Part shown: positions 12,413 through 26,500 of the stretch, one piece after another
Numbering within the stretch: position 1 is the stretch's first letter
How the letters are laid out: each line of letters opens with the position of its first letter
NCBI RefSeq assembly: GCF_040436345.1
Contig: NC_133236.1
Location: 10,008,165 to 10,072,164 of the forward strand
Length of the DNA: 64,000 bases
Reading direction: 5' to 3'
Source: Pagrus major
Lineage: Eukaryota; Chordata; Actinopteri; Spariformes; Sparidae
Notes under the pieces: model-generated
What the model was told of the DNA's origin: nothing
The model's database searches: none
What the model saw: the letters and a program-made list of their open reading frames with translations, nothing else
Program-made: the position numbers and the translations under genes

Positions 12413-15400
12413 TCAGGATTTATCCTGAACCTTCAGCAGCGACTTTAAGTGAACAGTCATTTGCTCTCGGCTTTGGTTGCCCTGATGAGGCTCGTCTTCT
12501 CCAACCCAGTGACTGGGTGGTTTGGGTAAGACACTGGGTGAGGGCGGCTCACTGAACTTAGCTCCGGCGTAAGCCTTGTCGCCATCTTTGAGGTATTCGG
12601 GCATGGCTTCAGCAGACAGTGTGTTCACGATCTTCATGTTGTTGGAGGCGTGGAGGGGTCTTTTCTGCTCTCGGATCGAGGTGGGCCTAGTGGGGCTGCT
12701 GTTGTCTTTCTTCTTTGTGGAGGGAGAAGCACCGGGGGTTTGGCTCTGCTTAGGTTTGTGGCTCCGTGTGATCCCGTTCTGGGTGACTGGATCATGTCTG
12801 GGCAGGTTGCGGGCAGGTTGGCCCCCTGCCTGCATTGTCCCTCGCTCCAATCTTCCACCTTTGGATTTCAGCAGCTAAGAAACAGAAACAAACCCTGATT
12901 AATTCAGCCATCTCGAAAAGACTACTGCTTTCATAATGGAAATCGGGGGCTTTTTTTTTTTTTACCTACATATTCAACATTTCTTCTTACATATTTACTT
13001 CAATGTCGCTGTAGTGTTTTAATGTTATTTTACTTTCAAGCATCCCATATGTGTGAGGGAGTGTGGGGTGGAAGAGGCCGAGTTGGTTACAAAATACAAC
13101 TAAATGATAGTTATATTTGGTCTATTACTGGACAAATCAACAACATTCTTGGCCTTGGAAATTTATGTTTGACTCAAGGTCAACTCGCTTTAGTCAGAGT
13201 ACTCAACTTAATCTCATGACCTTCATCAGTGGGTGGAGTTTGCTCAGTTGTCATGGAGATGGTGTCACTTAAATTCTTTTCAAGATAATTTTTAACCAAA
13301 TACAGGACGGATTCTTTAACATTGCAGGTATGTGGTGGTATGAGGTCCGGTTCAGGGGTAGGTTTTATGTATGAATATAGTTACTTTGCCAATTTGCCAA
13401 CAGGTGAGTGTAAGTTTAACGTAAACGGACACTATTAGGTTCAGTAGGTTTAAAGGTTTGTAACATACAACAACAAAAAGAAGTTAAATAATGAATAAAT
13501 GAAATTAGATAAAATGTTTGTGGCAATTAAGTCACCACAAATTCAAATCAAAGACTATTTAAATAAAACCTAATATTTATAAAATTGAATTTAGGTCCTT
13601 TTAAGGACCTGCGGACAACCTGCTCCATGACAACTGAGTAAACTAAATCCACTGATCAAGTTATGAGGTTTAGTTGAATGCAGATACTAGTTGGTGAGTT
13701 AGGAATTTTGCATCAAAAACAAACAAAAAGACAGGCAACTAACTATAACACCACCCACAAAACTCATTATTTTTAAATGAAATGGAAATTCAAATTAAAC
13801 AGCCTTGATTCAGGAAGGATATGTTTTTTTTTTGTATCTTTTAGTCATTAATATCAACAGTTCAATAAGCTTCTTAAAAAATGATGCCATTATTCTACAG
13901 TTAACTTAAAAATGCATTGTTTTCTGCCCTGCTCCAATCAGTTAGCACAGAACGCTAATGATATAGATATCACTTAAAAATTTCCTTCACGTGGTTCATA
14001 ATTAATATATTTTCACACTGAATTCCAAAGTCTTTTTGTTATTGTCACACATGTTCTGCAGCAGGGTTGTCAGTGCATGTCTCACAAAAATTGTTACATA
14101 AACAAGGCTAGAAAAGACAAAAATCAATAATTATGTAATAAAGTTGAATACAATTACAACATCATAAAACATGTTTTGATTGCTGTGAACCCTGCACGGT
14201 TTACATCAGCTTCCTGTCCTTTTATACAGACACGCCTGTCAGCAGAGTGCAACCTGTCAGCAGAAAGAGCAAGACGGGCTCCTTCACCACAACTCTACTT
14301 TCGATTCTTCAAAACAAGGATTAGTAACTGCGTCATTTCAAATTGCCTCAGGCAGTACAGGCCATTTAAATCCACTTTGTTTCAAGAAACATGAACATTT
14401 TGTATCTTTTGATGAGACTTCATAACTACATAGCTTTAAAAAAAATATGGTAATACTAATGTAAATGGGCCTGCAACTAACTTATTTCACACCGCTGATT
14501 ATTTTCTGAATTTACAGAAAAAATGTTTGGTCTATAAAATGACAGAAAATAGTGAAAAAAGTTGATCAATGTTTCCCAAAGCCCAAGATGATGTACTCAA
14601 ATGTCTACAACCCAGAGGTAATCAGCTTTCTGTCATAGAGGAGTAAATAAACCAGGAAATATTCACACTAAACAATAACACATCTCACAAGCTGCTTAAT
14701 GTACTACTAGTTGAACAGTTGACAACTAAGTGATTAGTCATTGCAGCTCCATATCTGAGAGGTGAAACTGTGTCACTTTTTCTTAAAGAATTACACTTGT
14801 GTAGTTTGGGGAAGACATTTTAATTAGAAGAGAAAGATCTTCATTGACTGATTTTTAATGTCTAAACAAACTAAAAACTAAACAAACTGACCTTAAAGAA
14901 CATCACAGTTTTATTCTGTTTTACTTTGTTCACATGTGGCGGACCCTGCCACCTATCTAGCTTCAAACAGTGTTGTGGGACCTTATTTTCCTCTGAGAAC
15001 AGCTTGTTTATTCACTTATGAAAAGATAAATATTTCTGAGTTTGTATTATTACCTCATTAACATTAAAATTCTGAGTTTAAATATTTCCTCCAAAACTAC
15101 ATAATGTCCCTTTAATAGATCTCTGTATTTAAGACATATTCTGGAATTATAACTTATTTCTGGCGATAATTTAGGCGATTCAACTCGTCAAAAACAAAAA
15201 CCGGACGTCATATCAGGTTTAACCAGCCGCTTTCTGTGGCTATTCACTTAACAGATCAGCAGATAAAAGCAGGAAGTTACCTCTTTCTTGGCTCCCTGTT
15301 TGAGATGATGGAGGGTCAGTACAGTCTGTGTACCGGCTGGGAGCTCGGTACCGGGCTGAGCCGAGGGTTTGTTAGCAGACGCAGCTGTCAGAGTGTTGTT

Positions 15401-15616
15401 GTTGTTGTGGTCGGCCAGGCGGATGTTGGGGCTGCTTCTCGGGGGTTTCTGGTGATGCAGCGGCGCCGTCGACCGCAGCTTCCTGCCTCCTTTCTTCAGC
15501 AGCGCCTGCCTCGTCTTGTTCACCCCATCGCTGCTCGAAATCAGCGATATCGGGTTGTTGTTTTCGACGTTGCCGATGTTGGCTTCATCGCTGTGAGCCG
15601 GAGATCCGTCCAACAT
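12413..15616 (-). CDS. pnrc1: Proline-rich nuclear receptor coactivator 1
   Basis: Two coding exons on the minus strand, 15616-15281 and 12874-12413, join in phase 0 after GAG (donor GTAACT, acceptor TTCTTAG) to give 265 residues. The C-terminal part carries the PNRC signature YAGAKFSEPPSPSVLPKPP, an SH3-binding SEPPSPS motif, followed by SREQMTVHLKSLLKVQ, which contains the LxxLL-like segment used to contact nuclear receptors. The exon junction KKE/LLKSK corresponds to KEVLKSK of mammalian PNRC1, and the terminus is closer to PNRC1 than to PNRC2. PNRC proteins are nuclear coactivators, and PNRC2 also links decapping to mRNA decay. The N-terminal exon is Asn/Ser-rich and not obviously conserved. 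The start is the first ATG in the exon-1 frame (15614-15616); an upstream coding exon cannot be excluded, since a CAG acceptor-like site sits just before it. Human PNRC1 is longer (327 residues). Confidence 0.88.
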
Positions 15617-16250
15617 TTCTCTGAACTGGCGAAAACATAAACAAACTGTGAAATTCCTCCGCAGCGAAGTTGCTTTAGCTAACAACGTCACAAGCTAGCA
15701 GTTAGCTAAATGCGCTCCTTCTTCGCGAGTGGATAAAACGTCTTTTATCCAAGTCGCTCTCACGCAGAAAATATTACTTAACGAATATAACGTTGAATTG
15801 TCGTCTCAAAGGTTCCTGAGAGTAAACTTGAGGGATTTGAATTATTTCTGCTGCTAAAAGATAGATGGACGTCCCTTTCAGCGAGATGGCGTCGATGCCA
15901 GTGAGCTTGTTAAAGCAGAAGTAGCACAAATGCTAAATAAGCCAGAATAAAGATAATTATTTCCGGTGATGTATTTCAAAATAAGATACGTGCAGCGACG
16001 CATTACGGACTGCGGAAGATGCAGCACATCAGCATCCCTGCTCATGCACAGGACACTGTTTACTGTGGGGTCAGTGCGAAATCCATATTAAAAACAGGGG
16101 AATGAACAGATCTAGATAATTCACGTTTGTGTTGTGAAGCAATAAGGACAAGGGGTTTGTCTCCTACCTTGGTAGGAAAGTCATTTTGCAAGCAAGAATA
16201 ATTCTTATTTTTCATTTTTGATTTTTAGACTCACTGCATGTTTAAAGTGG
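15617..16250 (-). promoter_or_regulatory. Probable pnrc1 promoter region and 5' UTR
   Basis: The sequence upstream of the pnrc1 ATG is richer in CpG than the surroundings for about 400 bp (several CGCG/ACGT-type sites at 15700-16030), as expected for a broadly expressed gene. No TATA box was assigned. The placement rests mainly on position. Confidence 0.35.
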
Positions 16251-16384
16251 AGCCCAACCCATACTGGATTGTTCAATGCTGATACAGACATTAGGGATTT
16301 AAAAAAAAAATCCCAATAATTATGTATTGACTGTTATTCTTTAATACAAAGAACATATACATAATCAATGTACAATGTTGTAAA

Positions 16385-16394
16385 TAATTGTTTC

Positions 16395-16441
<47 letters not shown>

Positions 16442-17095
16442 GATTATTATTACTGTTCTAATTGATGCTCTCTATTTTTGCTATCCCCTTTGCTGCTCTA
16501 ATGATGCAAATTTCCCCGTTGTGGGACTAATAAAGGATTATCTTATCTCATTTTATAAATACACATTATTGCATGATCCCTCAAATGTGGTTATCAAACA
16601 TATTGGACATAGATACGTACATAATAGAGGATATTTAATAGTTGAACAACAACCTTAATATAACAACCTGAGGAGAAATGGCTCGCAGAATCAGTAACTT
16701 CTTTTAAATCACTTCTTAAAACCCAATCTTACCATCCTTTACTGCTTTTATTTGTTATCTTTAATCTATATATTGTCCATTATTCATTTTACTGCCCACA
16801 TTTTTTAAAATCTATTCTTAATTCCACTGATGTGATCTCATCTTCTTATCGTCCTATATTGATTTTATTCTTTCATGCCTTTTTCTTGTAATGACTCATA
16901 TTGACTTTTTGTGTTCTAACATTTTCTGTTCCTCCTTCTTGTTTCAACTCACTTTAGACCCGGCTTTCTTGTGTTTGACTGTTGAGTGTTCATTCTATAA
17001 TGTTGTCTCCTTGAGTTTCCTGCTTTTGTTTGATTGGCAAAACACTTTGTAAACTCTGTTTTTAAAAGGTGCTATATAAATAAAGTTTAGAATTA
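16385..17095 (+). repeat. Two LINE-type 3' tails with an (ATT)n tract
   Basis: An (ATT)n run at 16396-16440 is followed by a tail with GGGACTAATAAAGGATTATC at about 16525-16545. A second tail with GGTGCTATATAAATAAAG lies near 17070-17090. Both are endings I associate with fish non-LTR retrotransposons. No reverse transcriptase frame remains. Confidence 0.5.
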
Positions 17096-17490
17096 TTCAT
17101 TGTCCAAAATGACATCAGTGCACTGTCACAGTAAACTTCACTGGGGATTTAATAATTATAAATGACCCCCAGTGTCTTTTTTCTGCATTATATTTTGTAA
17201 AACACATTTTTTTATACCAGCACATATCAGACAACATACTGATAATCTTTGATAGGCCGGTATCGGCCGATAATAGTGGCTGATGTTAGCTGACCGGGGT
17301 ACAGTTAACATCACTGGTGCCACTTTTCAGTATCTATCTGTGTGCTCTTAGTCATAGAAGAAGTATTCATCACTAACTTAAGGAAAGTATGTCTACCACG
17401 ATGTTAAAATACCTTCTTATTAATAAAAGTACTTGGATGTGTGTGTATATATATGTATATACTGTATATATGTAAGTATATATATATATA

Positions 17491-17850
17491 AAATAAAATT
17501 ACAATTAAAATGATTCATTATAATTTTCATAGGTGTTTTATGTGCTGATTCCAGTATTTTTAGAATTAGTATTTTTAAATTTGACAGTTTATCCTTGAAT
17601 TTTACATGTGGTAATGTGGAGAAGGTTTTGAAAATTAGACTTCATTTTTATATTTTATTAAATATATATATGTATATATATACATATATATCGGGAAAAC
17701 AAAGTTTCGTTATCTCGAGATCTCAGGAAAACGGCAGTTGTTATTTCGAGATAATAACTCGAGATCTCGAGAAAACAAATTAAATTAACTCGTTATCACA
17801 GGAAAACGGAGGAAATAAAATGTATGAATGCATGGCCCTTTAGGCCTTCC

Positions 17851-17924
<74 letters not shown>

Positions 17925-17969
17925 ATATATATACATATACATATACACATATGTATATATATATATACA

Positions 17970-18019
<50 letters not shown>

Positions 18020-18860
18020 TGTATATATATATCGAGTCATCGAGTTATTATCTCGAAATAACAACTGCCGTTTTCCCGAGATCTCGAGATAACGAAACTT
18101 TGTTTTCCCGAGATAACGATATAATTCATTTGAGATCTTGAAAAAACAAAACGATAGTGTAGTATATTAAATCATTGCAGGAAACAAAGTTTTGTTATCT
18201 CGAGATCTCGAGATAACGAAACTTTGTTTTCCCGAGATAACGATATAACTCATTCGAGATCTCGAGATAATGACTGTGATATGATAGGCCTGAGATTATG
18301 GAGACGCCCGGGACCTCGTAGCTGGTCAGCTATGTAGTTAACGACGACATCAGGCTCACTTCGATTGCGCCGCCGATATAGCTGAAGCCTTGCTAACCGT
18401 CTTTTTAGATTACGCACACTAATGTGTATATTATCTGTAATAGCAAGGCATAATGCTATTTCAGCCTGTGTCAGGCCTTGATTGAAAAGATATGTGACGC
18501 GGTGATCGATATGCTCCTGCTCCTCTATTAATTACTATTTAAGGCCTGACACAGGCTGAAATAGCATTATGCCTTGCTATTACAGATAATATATATATCT
18601 CGGGAAAACAAAGTTTCGTTATCTCGAGATCTTGGGAAAACGGCAGTTGTTATTTCGAGATAATAACTCGAGATCTCGAGAAAACAAATGAAATTAACTC
18701 GTTAAACCTTCTCCACACTACCACATGTAAAATTCAAGGAAAAACTGTCAAATTTAAAAATATTGATTCTAAAAATACTGGAATCAGCACATAAAACACC
18801 TATGATGTTTAAAAAAAAATTATAATGAATCATTTTAATTGTAATTTTATTTTATAGTAA
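17491..18860. repeat. Nested palindromic element rich in CTCGAG and (AT)n, with a transposase-like fragment
   Basis: The outer arms, about 17491-17640 and 18700-18855, are reverse complements. Inside, 17692-17795 and 18599-18703 are near-identical direct copies carrying TCGTTATCTCGAGATCT, and inverted copies lie at about 18035-18125 and 18190-18270. An (AT)n tract fills 17850-18030. A perfect 50-bp inverted repeat pairs 18431-18480 with 18541-18590. On the minus strand, about 18490-18290 reads without a stop as a helix-turn-helix-like segment (GLTQAEIALCLAI, then NLKRRLARLQLYRRRN), like the N-terminus of an integrase/transposase. The likely nature is a rearranged DNA transposon; the family is not identified. 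Confidence 0.6.
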
Positions 18861-20044
18861 AGTCTAGGTTGCTTAAACTACAAACTTGCCAGGAAAAAAA
18901 AACAGATGACATGTCCTGAGGGGTAATAATAAGTTATCTGTTAAAAATCATCACGCTCAATAAAGTGTTTAAATGTTTTGTATGTAAATATGAATTTACA
19001 AAGTAATAATATTAATCAGATAAATGTAGTGGAGTAAAAAGCATAAAGTTAATATTGTAGAGGATGCATAAAGCAGCAGTACCTCTATCACTGGTTGACA
19101 TTGTTGTATCTTTGTCACGCTATTATTTTGTAGACAAACCATCTTAACTTCCGGTAGGACTCTGTTTAGCTTGATACATTTCTTCTTCCGGGAAAGTGTT
19201 TCCAGTAAGGGGCGGTGCGACTGCTCTCTTGTCAGGGACGTTCTGCCTTTTACTTGGTTGTACCTCTTGGGGCACAATTGTAACGTGAATAAATACAATA
19301 AAAACAGTTCAACTGTAATACAACTACTTATAATAATGAAACAAATGAAATCAAGCTTTCCTTCAGACCACTGCATCAGCCCTCAGTCTGCACATGAACT
19401 CAGTTTAATGCTCTCTCACTTACCATAATAAGCAGTTAAATAGCACACAGTATAATGTGTGTGTGAATTAAGGAAATGTTCTGTTTTGAGTCACTGGAGG
19501 TTAATTAATCTGGTGAAACTACTATAGATTTTTTATGCGTTGATCCCTTTGTATGTTGGATGGTTTTAGTTGCGCTTCTTAATGTCTGATAATTGAGAAA
19601 TCATTTACCAAGCAAAGAAAATACCAATTACTTGTTCGATCTATCTTAAACTGTGATACTCATACCTGGACACTGTTTGACACTTTTTGTAATAAAGAAA
19701 GAATGGAGAAAAAAAAGGTAGGCTTACTCATACCACTGTTGGTACGAAGCTTCCCACAAATGTTTTCCTTAAAAAAATGAAATGAAATGAACATACAGCA
19801 GGATTTCAAATTAAAATACTTAAACTGAAATGTAATTCAAATGAAGTTTTGTCTTTCCTGTAACATTTTTGTTTCAGCCTGGAACGTAAACTCACATTCA
19901 CACGTTGCCACGCATTAATAATTCGTAATTAGATGTAAGCTAAAGTCGGACTGTGATGGCAAGATACCAAGTGGAGGTAAAATGAAAGGTTCAAATACGT
20001 CACAAGAGACACAGATAATACATATCCACAGACACTGAACACAG
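18861..20044. other. No gene seen; intergenic DNA
   Basis: AT-rich sequence between the palindromic element and the 3' end of crip2. Overlapping open frames on both strands at 18996-19428 lack splice partners and a recognisable protein. Confidence 0.4.
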
Positions 20045-20061
20045 GTTTGGTATCACACAGT

Positions 20062-20067
20062 TTTATT
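20062..20067 (-). terminator. Probable poly(A) signal of crip2
   Basis: This is AATAAA on the minus strand, about 495 bases past the crip2 stop codon. It gives a moderate 3' UTR (about 20045-20559). Other signals further on are possible. Confidence 0.45.
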
Positions 20068-20559
20068 GTAGAAAATGTGATTTTCCGTTCACAACTGACC
20101 CCAAACTCACCTCCAAAACATTCAGTAAAATGCACGTCTCTGTGTGTACAGTCTACATCTCATCCCTATATTATAGAACCGGGGTGAACCCATTCAAGAA
20201 ACACTGACAGTAAATTAATGGACTGGGGTACTTTTCTTTTTTCATACATCTTCTTAGTGCACAAAAGTCTGTAAAACCTTCATAAGGAGTGAAAAAACAC
20301 AGTTGCTTTAATCTACTACATCATAATTTGGCAAAGAGAACCAAGAAACTTAAAGGCAAATCAGTAGCTCACGTGGGAGGACATGTTAAAGGTTTGTTTC
20401 AGTACAAAAAATAGATATACTATAAACCATATACAAATACAACATGAACACCTAAAAATCCGTCCCAGCGAGTGCAGTACATATCGTTTGTCACCGTGAC
20501 TGTCGAAGGCAAATCAAAGAGACATTGAGGGTCCTGGAGGTGGAACTTTGTCTGGAGGC

Positions 20560-23500
20560 TCAGGGCTGAGCCTCAGCCTCGGGGTCGTCGTAGATGTAGC
20601 TGCCGACACCTCCGGTGTTTACGCCTGAGAGGGACACAGACCACAGCCGTTAGCTTTAAAGGGTCAGTTCACACAAATAACAAGATCTCAACAGGAAACT
20701 AACACCATGCAGGTATTTTTTGATTCTCTTTTGTAAGCTTCTTCTGAAACTTTTGCCATGACCTCCATACATTTGATAAAACTCATCAGCAATGTGTTTT
20801 TTGAGAAACAAGTTCCCAGTTATGGTCCCAATGAAAGCTTGACAGTGTTGTTTGACAGGACCAATCAGATGTGGAGAGAAACTAGAAGGTCAAATTCTGA
20901 AAAATTAGTTTAAATCAAACATCATAGTCTGCCATGTTTCAAATTTCAGCTCCTCGGTCAGGTGTATTACAGTGTTCAAGCCCCTCATCATGGATACAGG
21001 CATTTAATTATAAATAATAAACAGATTATTTGATGACGTGAACATGATAGGTAAGATTTAATAATGCAAAACATTTTAAACTGTAAAATTGCCGCAGCAA
21101 CCATACTGCGAGCAGAAGTTCGAGGCATCATTGGTTCTTCTTTAGCAAAGCCACGGTTTTATGCAGTTAAAAACAGGAAATTTAAATCATTATTATAGCT
21201 AATTAAAGGTGGAATTTGTAAAATATGGCCAGAATTTGAAGGTAGCTCCAAATACACATGGGGCAGCAAATCACCAGAGTAACCGACAACTGCTGCTCTT
21301 TGCTAGCTATGCTTGGCTGTAGCTAGGCCCTAGTGTTTGCCTGGACCAAGACCTCGGATCACAGGTGGAGTTAATGTAGGCAATGAGGCCCAGCCCAACT
21401 GGGTTTGGCAGACTGAACACAGCCTCAAAGATTGACTGAGAGCAGTTTGATGACAGGGGATACAGTATGGAGGCGATTCCCACAGCTCCGATCAGGACTA
21501 TGACTCCCAGGACGAGAAGATTCAAAAGGTGGGGACAGGAGAGGCGCGAAGCAGCAGAGGAGAACATCTTCACATCTTACTCTAAAACCAGAGGTGATTG
21601 TGGAAAGACAAACCGAGACTGTGTTGGTAAGTTTTATTTCATTTATGTCGAGTTTGAATGAAGTGTGTTTTATGATGAGTTGACGAGGCAGTTAAGTTCG
21701 TCTTAGTTCAGGAAAAGAGAAAAACTTGAATTCAGAAGATGTACGGTTATATTTTAATTAGGGCTGTCAATCGATAATCGCTCACTTTTTATCTGTTCTA
21801 AATGTATCTTAAAGGGATATTTTTCAAGTTTTTAATACTCTTATCAACATGGGAGTGGACAAATATGCTTTTTTTATGCAAATATATGTTCATTATTATT
21901 GCAACAATAAAAGACAATGACAAACACTGTCCAGAATATTCTCCAGATACCTCAAAGATACTGCATGCTCAAAAAAATATGCTGGAATCATAACATGGCA
22001 AACTCACACCCAACAAGCAACAACAGATGGGCATATTGACCTGAATGTAACATTCCTCAGTAATACTAACACAAAGTAGTGTCCAACTTTATACTTGTAA
22101 AGGTTGACTAAGCAATGTTAATCAGCCTGCAAGCTGTAGCCACCCATTTAGCTATCGATGTTGGAAGTTTGTCGCGTGGAGAGTTGTCCAGGCATTATTA
22201 TCGCGTTAACATGGACAGCCGTAATTTGAATGTTTGGTAAGGAAAGCAGACGTTGGAATATTTTTCTTTCTTTCTGTTCAGTTGTTAGGCTAGCATGAGA
22301 ACTTGTGAAAGTCGGCGCTTGCACACATCTTCAAGCTGAAACTATGGAGGCTATCAGACTGTCCCTTCTTGCTTTACAAAGCAGTATTATGACACAGGGC
22401 GGGCGGGTGCTAGCTGGTTAGCATGCTAACTTCAGTTGGTATCTCTGTGACAGTACATAGACGTCTTTGACATAACATTCAGACATTCTGTCGATAATGT
22501 CAGCTCATTTTTTGAATGTTTGAAACTAAAATTCTGTCCATATCTTACAAATTGCCCATTAAAGATACAAAATTGTAAAGTTAACTCGGGTCACCAAGGC
22601 TAATGACCTTAAAAAGACTATATAGGATTATATTTTTTCACTTATGGTGTCAGTGACAGTGCTAAGGTCATAACAAAAGTTCCCTCCTCTCTCATGTTCC
22701 TCTTTCCTTTTTATCCGAGCTTCAATCTGACACATGGAGTGCAGAAGCAGCGGTTATTTGCCTTCGCCCACTGAGGTCTGAGTCAACCGACCCGACTCTG
22801 CCTCTGATAAATACTTAAAGCTCCAAAATGACCTTTTGTGGACTTGTTGTTTGGGGACATGGTTGTTTTTGAACCAGCCCACCCTGCTGCTCCCCTCCAC
22901 TGCACTCAAAGAGCATCTGACTTCATACCTTTGGGCCCGAACAGCACGGCGTAGCACGGTTTGTGGCAGTACGGCTGTCCATCATGCTGCAACAAAAAAA
23001 GAGAAGATTTCCTCGTAATTCCTCCTGATGTGAACTCGTACCATCCGTCTCCATTATGAGTGTGGTTGTCTATCTCACCTCTGCGTGGCTGCCTGGAGCC
23101 AGAGTCTTACTGCATCGCTCACAGCGCAGACAGGGCCGGTGCCAGTTCTTCCCGAGAGACGACACCTTCTCAGCTGCACACACACACAAACACACCACCG
23201 TGGAGACAGTCACCATGGCAACCAGCCGCCTTAGTCACTTAGAAACATTCCAACACTCATTATTGCGCAACCCTGATGCCAAAAAGTGGGGACGCTGTAT
23301 AAAACAAGATTTAAAACAGAATCATTCACGTATATTTACAAAAAACAATGAAGCTGATGAGGTCAAACATTTGATTATATGTCAAAAAGGATGAGAAAAT
23401 TGTCACATTCACATTTTGGAATTGGGGTTGTACACATAAACATATGAAAACATCAATCTGCTTACCAAAATATACTGTCTTGTTGCACCTGGGGCAGATG

Positions 23501-26500
23501 TTGGGTCCTCCGGAGAAAGATGAGAAGCTTGCAGCTGAAAAGTCACCTGAGTTAGAATACTGTGATATATCATGGGTGTCAATTACACTGGATGCCAAGG
23601 ACATAACCCCACCTCTTTTTTAAATTATGATTAGTCAGATAAGTAATAATGAAAATGGTTAGCACTAAGAAATGTTGATGATGAAATGAAGTTTTGGGTT
23701 AGGGTTGCCATTATGCAATTTTTCCCCCACCTTAAAATATCTAACAGTGTTGTATAAAGTACCCAAAAGTCATACTTGAGTAAAAGTAAAGATATTGTGC
23801 TAAAATATTACTTTAGTAAAAGTGAAAGTCATCCATAGAAATAGCACTTGAGTAAAAGTCTGATATTAAGTCTACTTAAAGGTACCATAATTAATTTTCT
23901 GTGAATAAATTTACTTGAGTATCAAAAGTAAAAAATTAATGATACATATATTTAGATACATTGCATGTATTGGATCTGATAGTCACTCAGCATTTATCTG
24001 ATTATCGGAATAAAGTATTTTTTATCCGATTGCTGATAAAATAAATTAAACAAAAACTGAGCTGCTTTGGCTCTGATGCAGCGTACAATCTGCAAAGTAA
24101 CTAGTAACTAAAGGTATTAGTAGCAAAGTACAAGTACTTCAAAATTATATGTAATTACACTCCACTTTTCAACACAAGTGACACCCTTATAATTATAATA
24201 ATTAGGGCTGCCCCCACAAGCCCATGATATGAGTCGTGAGTCATCAGAAGACCCGAGTCGACCGGCATTTTGTCAGTTGAATCAATGCACTTCTTTTTTT
24301 TTCTCTCGCTGTGTCTTTGTACAAAAGCAATGCAGGAGCAACATAATGAGGCTTTTGAATGCAAATGTGTGGGTAAAATCATCACTGAAACTCATGCAAA
24401 TAGATTTTCACATTGTCAGACAGTCCATATCAAAAAAAGAATCAAATCTTTGTATTGAAATATAATTCGTCTGATGAAATCACGAGTCGGGTACAGGCCT
24501 GATGATATAATATTGCTGTGCAGTGATTGCAGCTTCAAACCTCAATAACTAGACATTATTATTCTGGCACTTTAACTACAATCTCTCTTATGATCCGTCT
24601 CCTGCTTCTATTTTTATCTCCCTGTTTTTCTCCTGAAACTTCATATGATCACTCTTCACCTCAGTTTAATATATTTTCTTCCTCTGTGATTTTCTCCTCT
24701 TGTCATCTGTTTTTTCTCTTCATATCTTCGCCATGTTAATCATCTTTGAAACAACAGTGAGCTAAACTGAACCACATCCTAATCCCAGTGTATTTCTCTG
24801 GAAACATTATGAGAGTTTTTCTATTTTCGCTCCACATATTTCTCACCCTTCACTGGTCCCCGTGCGGGGGCTTTTTTCTCCTCTGGTTTTCCATCTGTTT
24901 CCACGGAAACGGCAGCAGGGGCTTCGTTGACAGGATTGTCGTACACGTAGGAGCCAGCTCCGCCGATGTTCACGCCTGAAACACGAGCGAACGTTTCATT
25001 TACAAACCAGGAAATGACCACATGTAGCTGTTTCTTTTTAAACAGGAAACAGAAACGGCACCTTTTGGTCCGAAGAGGGCGGCGTAGCACGGCTTGTGGC
25101 AAAAAGGCTTCCCATCGTGCTGCAAAATACAAGAGGGAGGGAAAGTTAGCAGAGGCATCCATCCCTCAAATGAGAGAACTGAAGGTCAGATTCTCACAGT
25201 TCTGAACCACATTTGGAAAGTTTAGTTAAACACATTTTTCTTTTGAGTCTGTTTGGATTCACATAATGCCAAATAACAAATGAACCAGGACACAGAAGTT
25301 TATAACACTTGTCAGCTCTCTGTTATTTCCTCCGTTCACACCATTTATAATGTATGACAAAAGAGCTAAATATGAGCATCAGTCTTTAGCCTTGTTTCAC
25401 TTGATTATTCTTTCTGACGCTCTTGTTGTCAACTATCAGTTGTTTGAAGTAAATAGAGACTAATGTGTCTCTTCAGAATGTCCTTAACTTGACCGTACAC
25501 ATAAAATATGCAACACTGCAGGCATCATGTAAAATAACAAAGCCCTTTGTTATTCAGACATGTCCTTTATGTAAATGTCCTGGAATGGTTGAAAGAACAG
25601 TTCACCCAAAAATTTAAATGTAATCATTATCTTCTCGCCAATGGAAAGTCAGGTGACGTTTTATAGTCCACAAACCATTTCTGGAGCTTCCCAGCAAAAC
25701 AGCTTTGCAGCATTCTCCTAGACAACTGAAGTAGCTGGAGATTTGTTTATAATATTTGTTAAGCATAATCCAAGTCTCCAGAAGACGTTATTCACAACCT
25801 TTTCTAAGCCAAAATCTTCTCTATAGCTGCTGAGCTAAAAGCATTAGCACGCAACCTGTCTGAAGTAGGTGCACGTAGGCTCTGCGCAGAGATTTGCGTA
25901 CTGCCAATTTCTTGTGATGCTACAACAAGCTATAGATATACTATATGTCTCCAAGTGGACACCAGAAAGTAGTTTAAACAGAACTAGATGGTGTTTTCTG
26001 CTGTGTATGCTTCCATTTGGAAGTATAATCAAAGTCTTATCCTCACTTTTACACAACCCAAAGATATTCAGTTTACTGTAATTGAAGAGTTAAGACACCA
26101 GAGAGTATTTACATTTAAAGAGCTAGAATCAGAGATCTTTGACCTTTTTTCTTAAAAAATTACTCAGACTGATTAATCGACTATCAAAACAGTTAATGTA
26201 AAGGTGCAGTTTGCAAGAATCGGCTGCATGTTGAAGTCATACTCAAAACAAAAAGGGGGCAGCATATCACCAGATAACTGCTAACTGCTGCTCACTGTAG
26301 CTGCACTTAGCTAGTTAGCTCAGTTAGCTGTGCGGCTAGCCATCTGGATGGGGAGCTTAGGACCAGGACAGACCTGAGCTAGCTGGTTAGCATGCTAACT
26401 TAAGTAGATATCTCTGCAACACAATATATAGATGTAATAACATCAAAACTGTTATTTCTTCACATTTCGGTGATAATTTTAGTTAATTTTTGATTGTTTT

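Noticed and set aside
15236-15640. Plus-strand frame of 134 codons
   Set aside because: It is antisense to pnrc1 exon 1, which has splice sites and a conserved partner exon.
17824-18141. Several overlapping frames made of Tyr-Ile repeats
   Set aside because: These are translations of an (AT)n/(ATAC)n tract on both strands and not genes.
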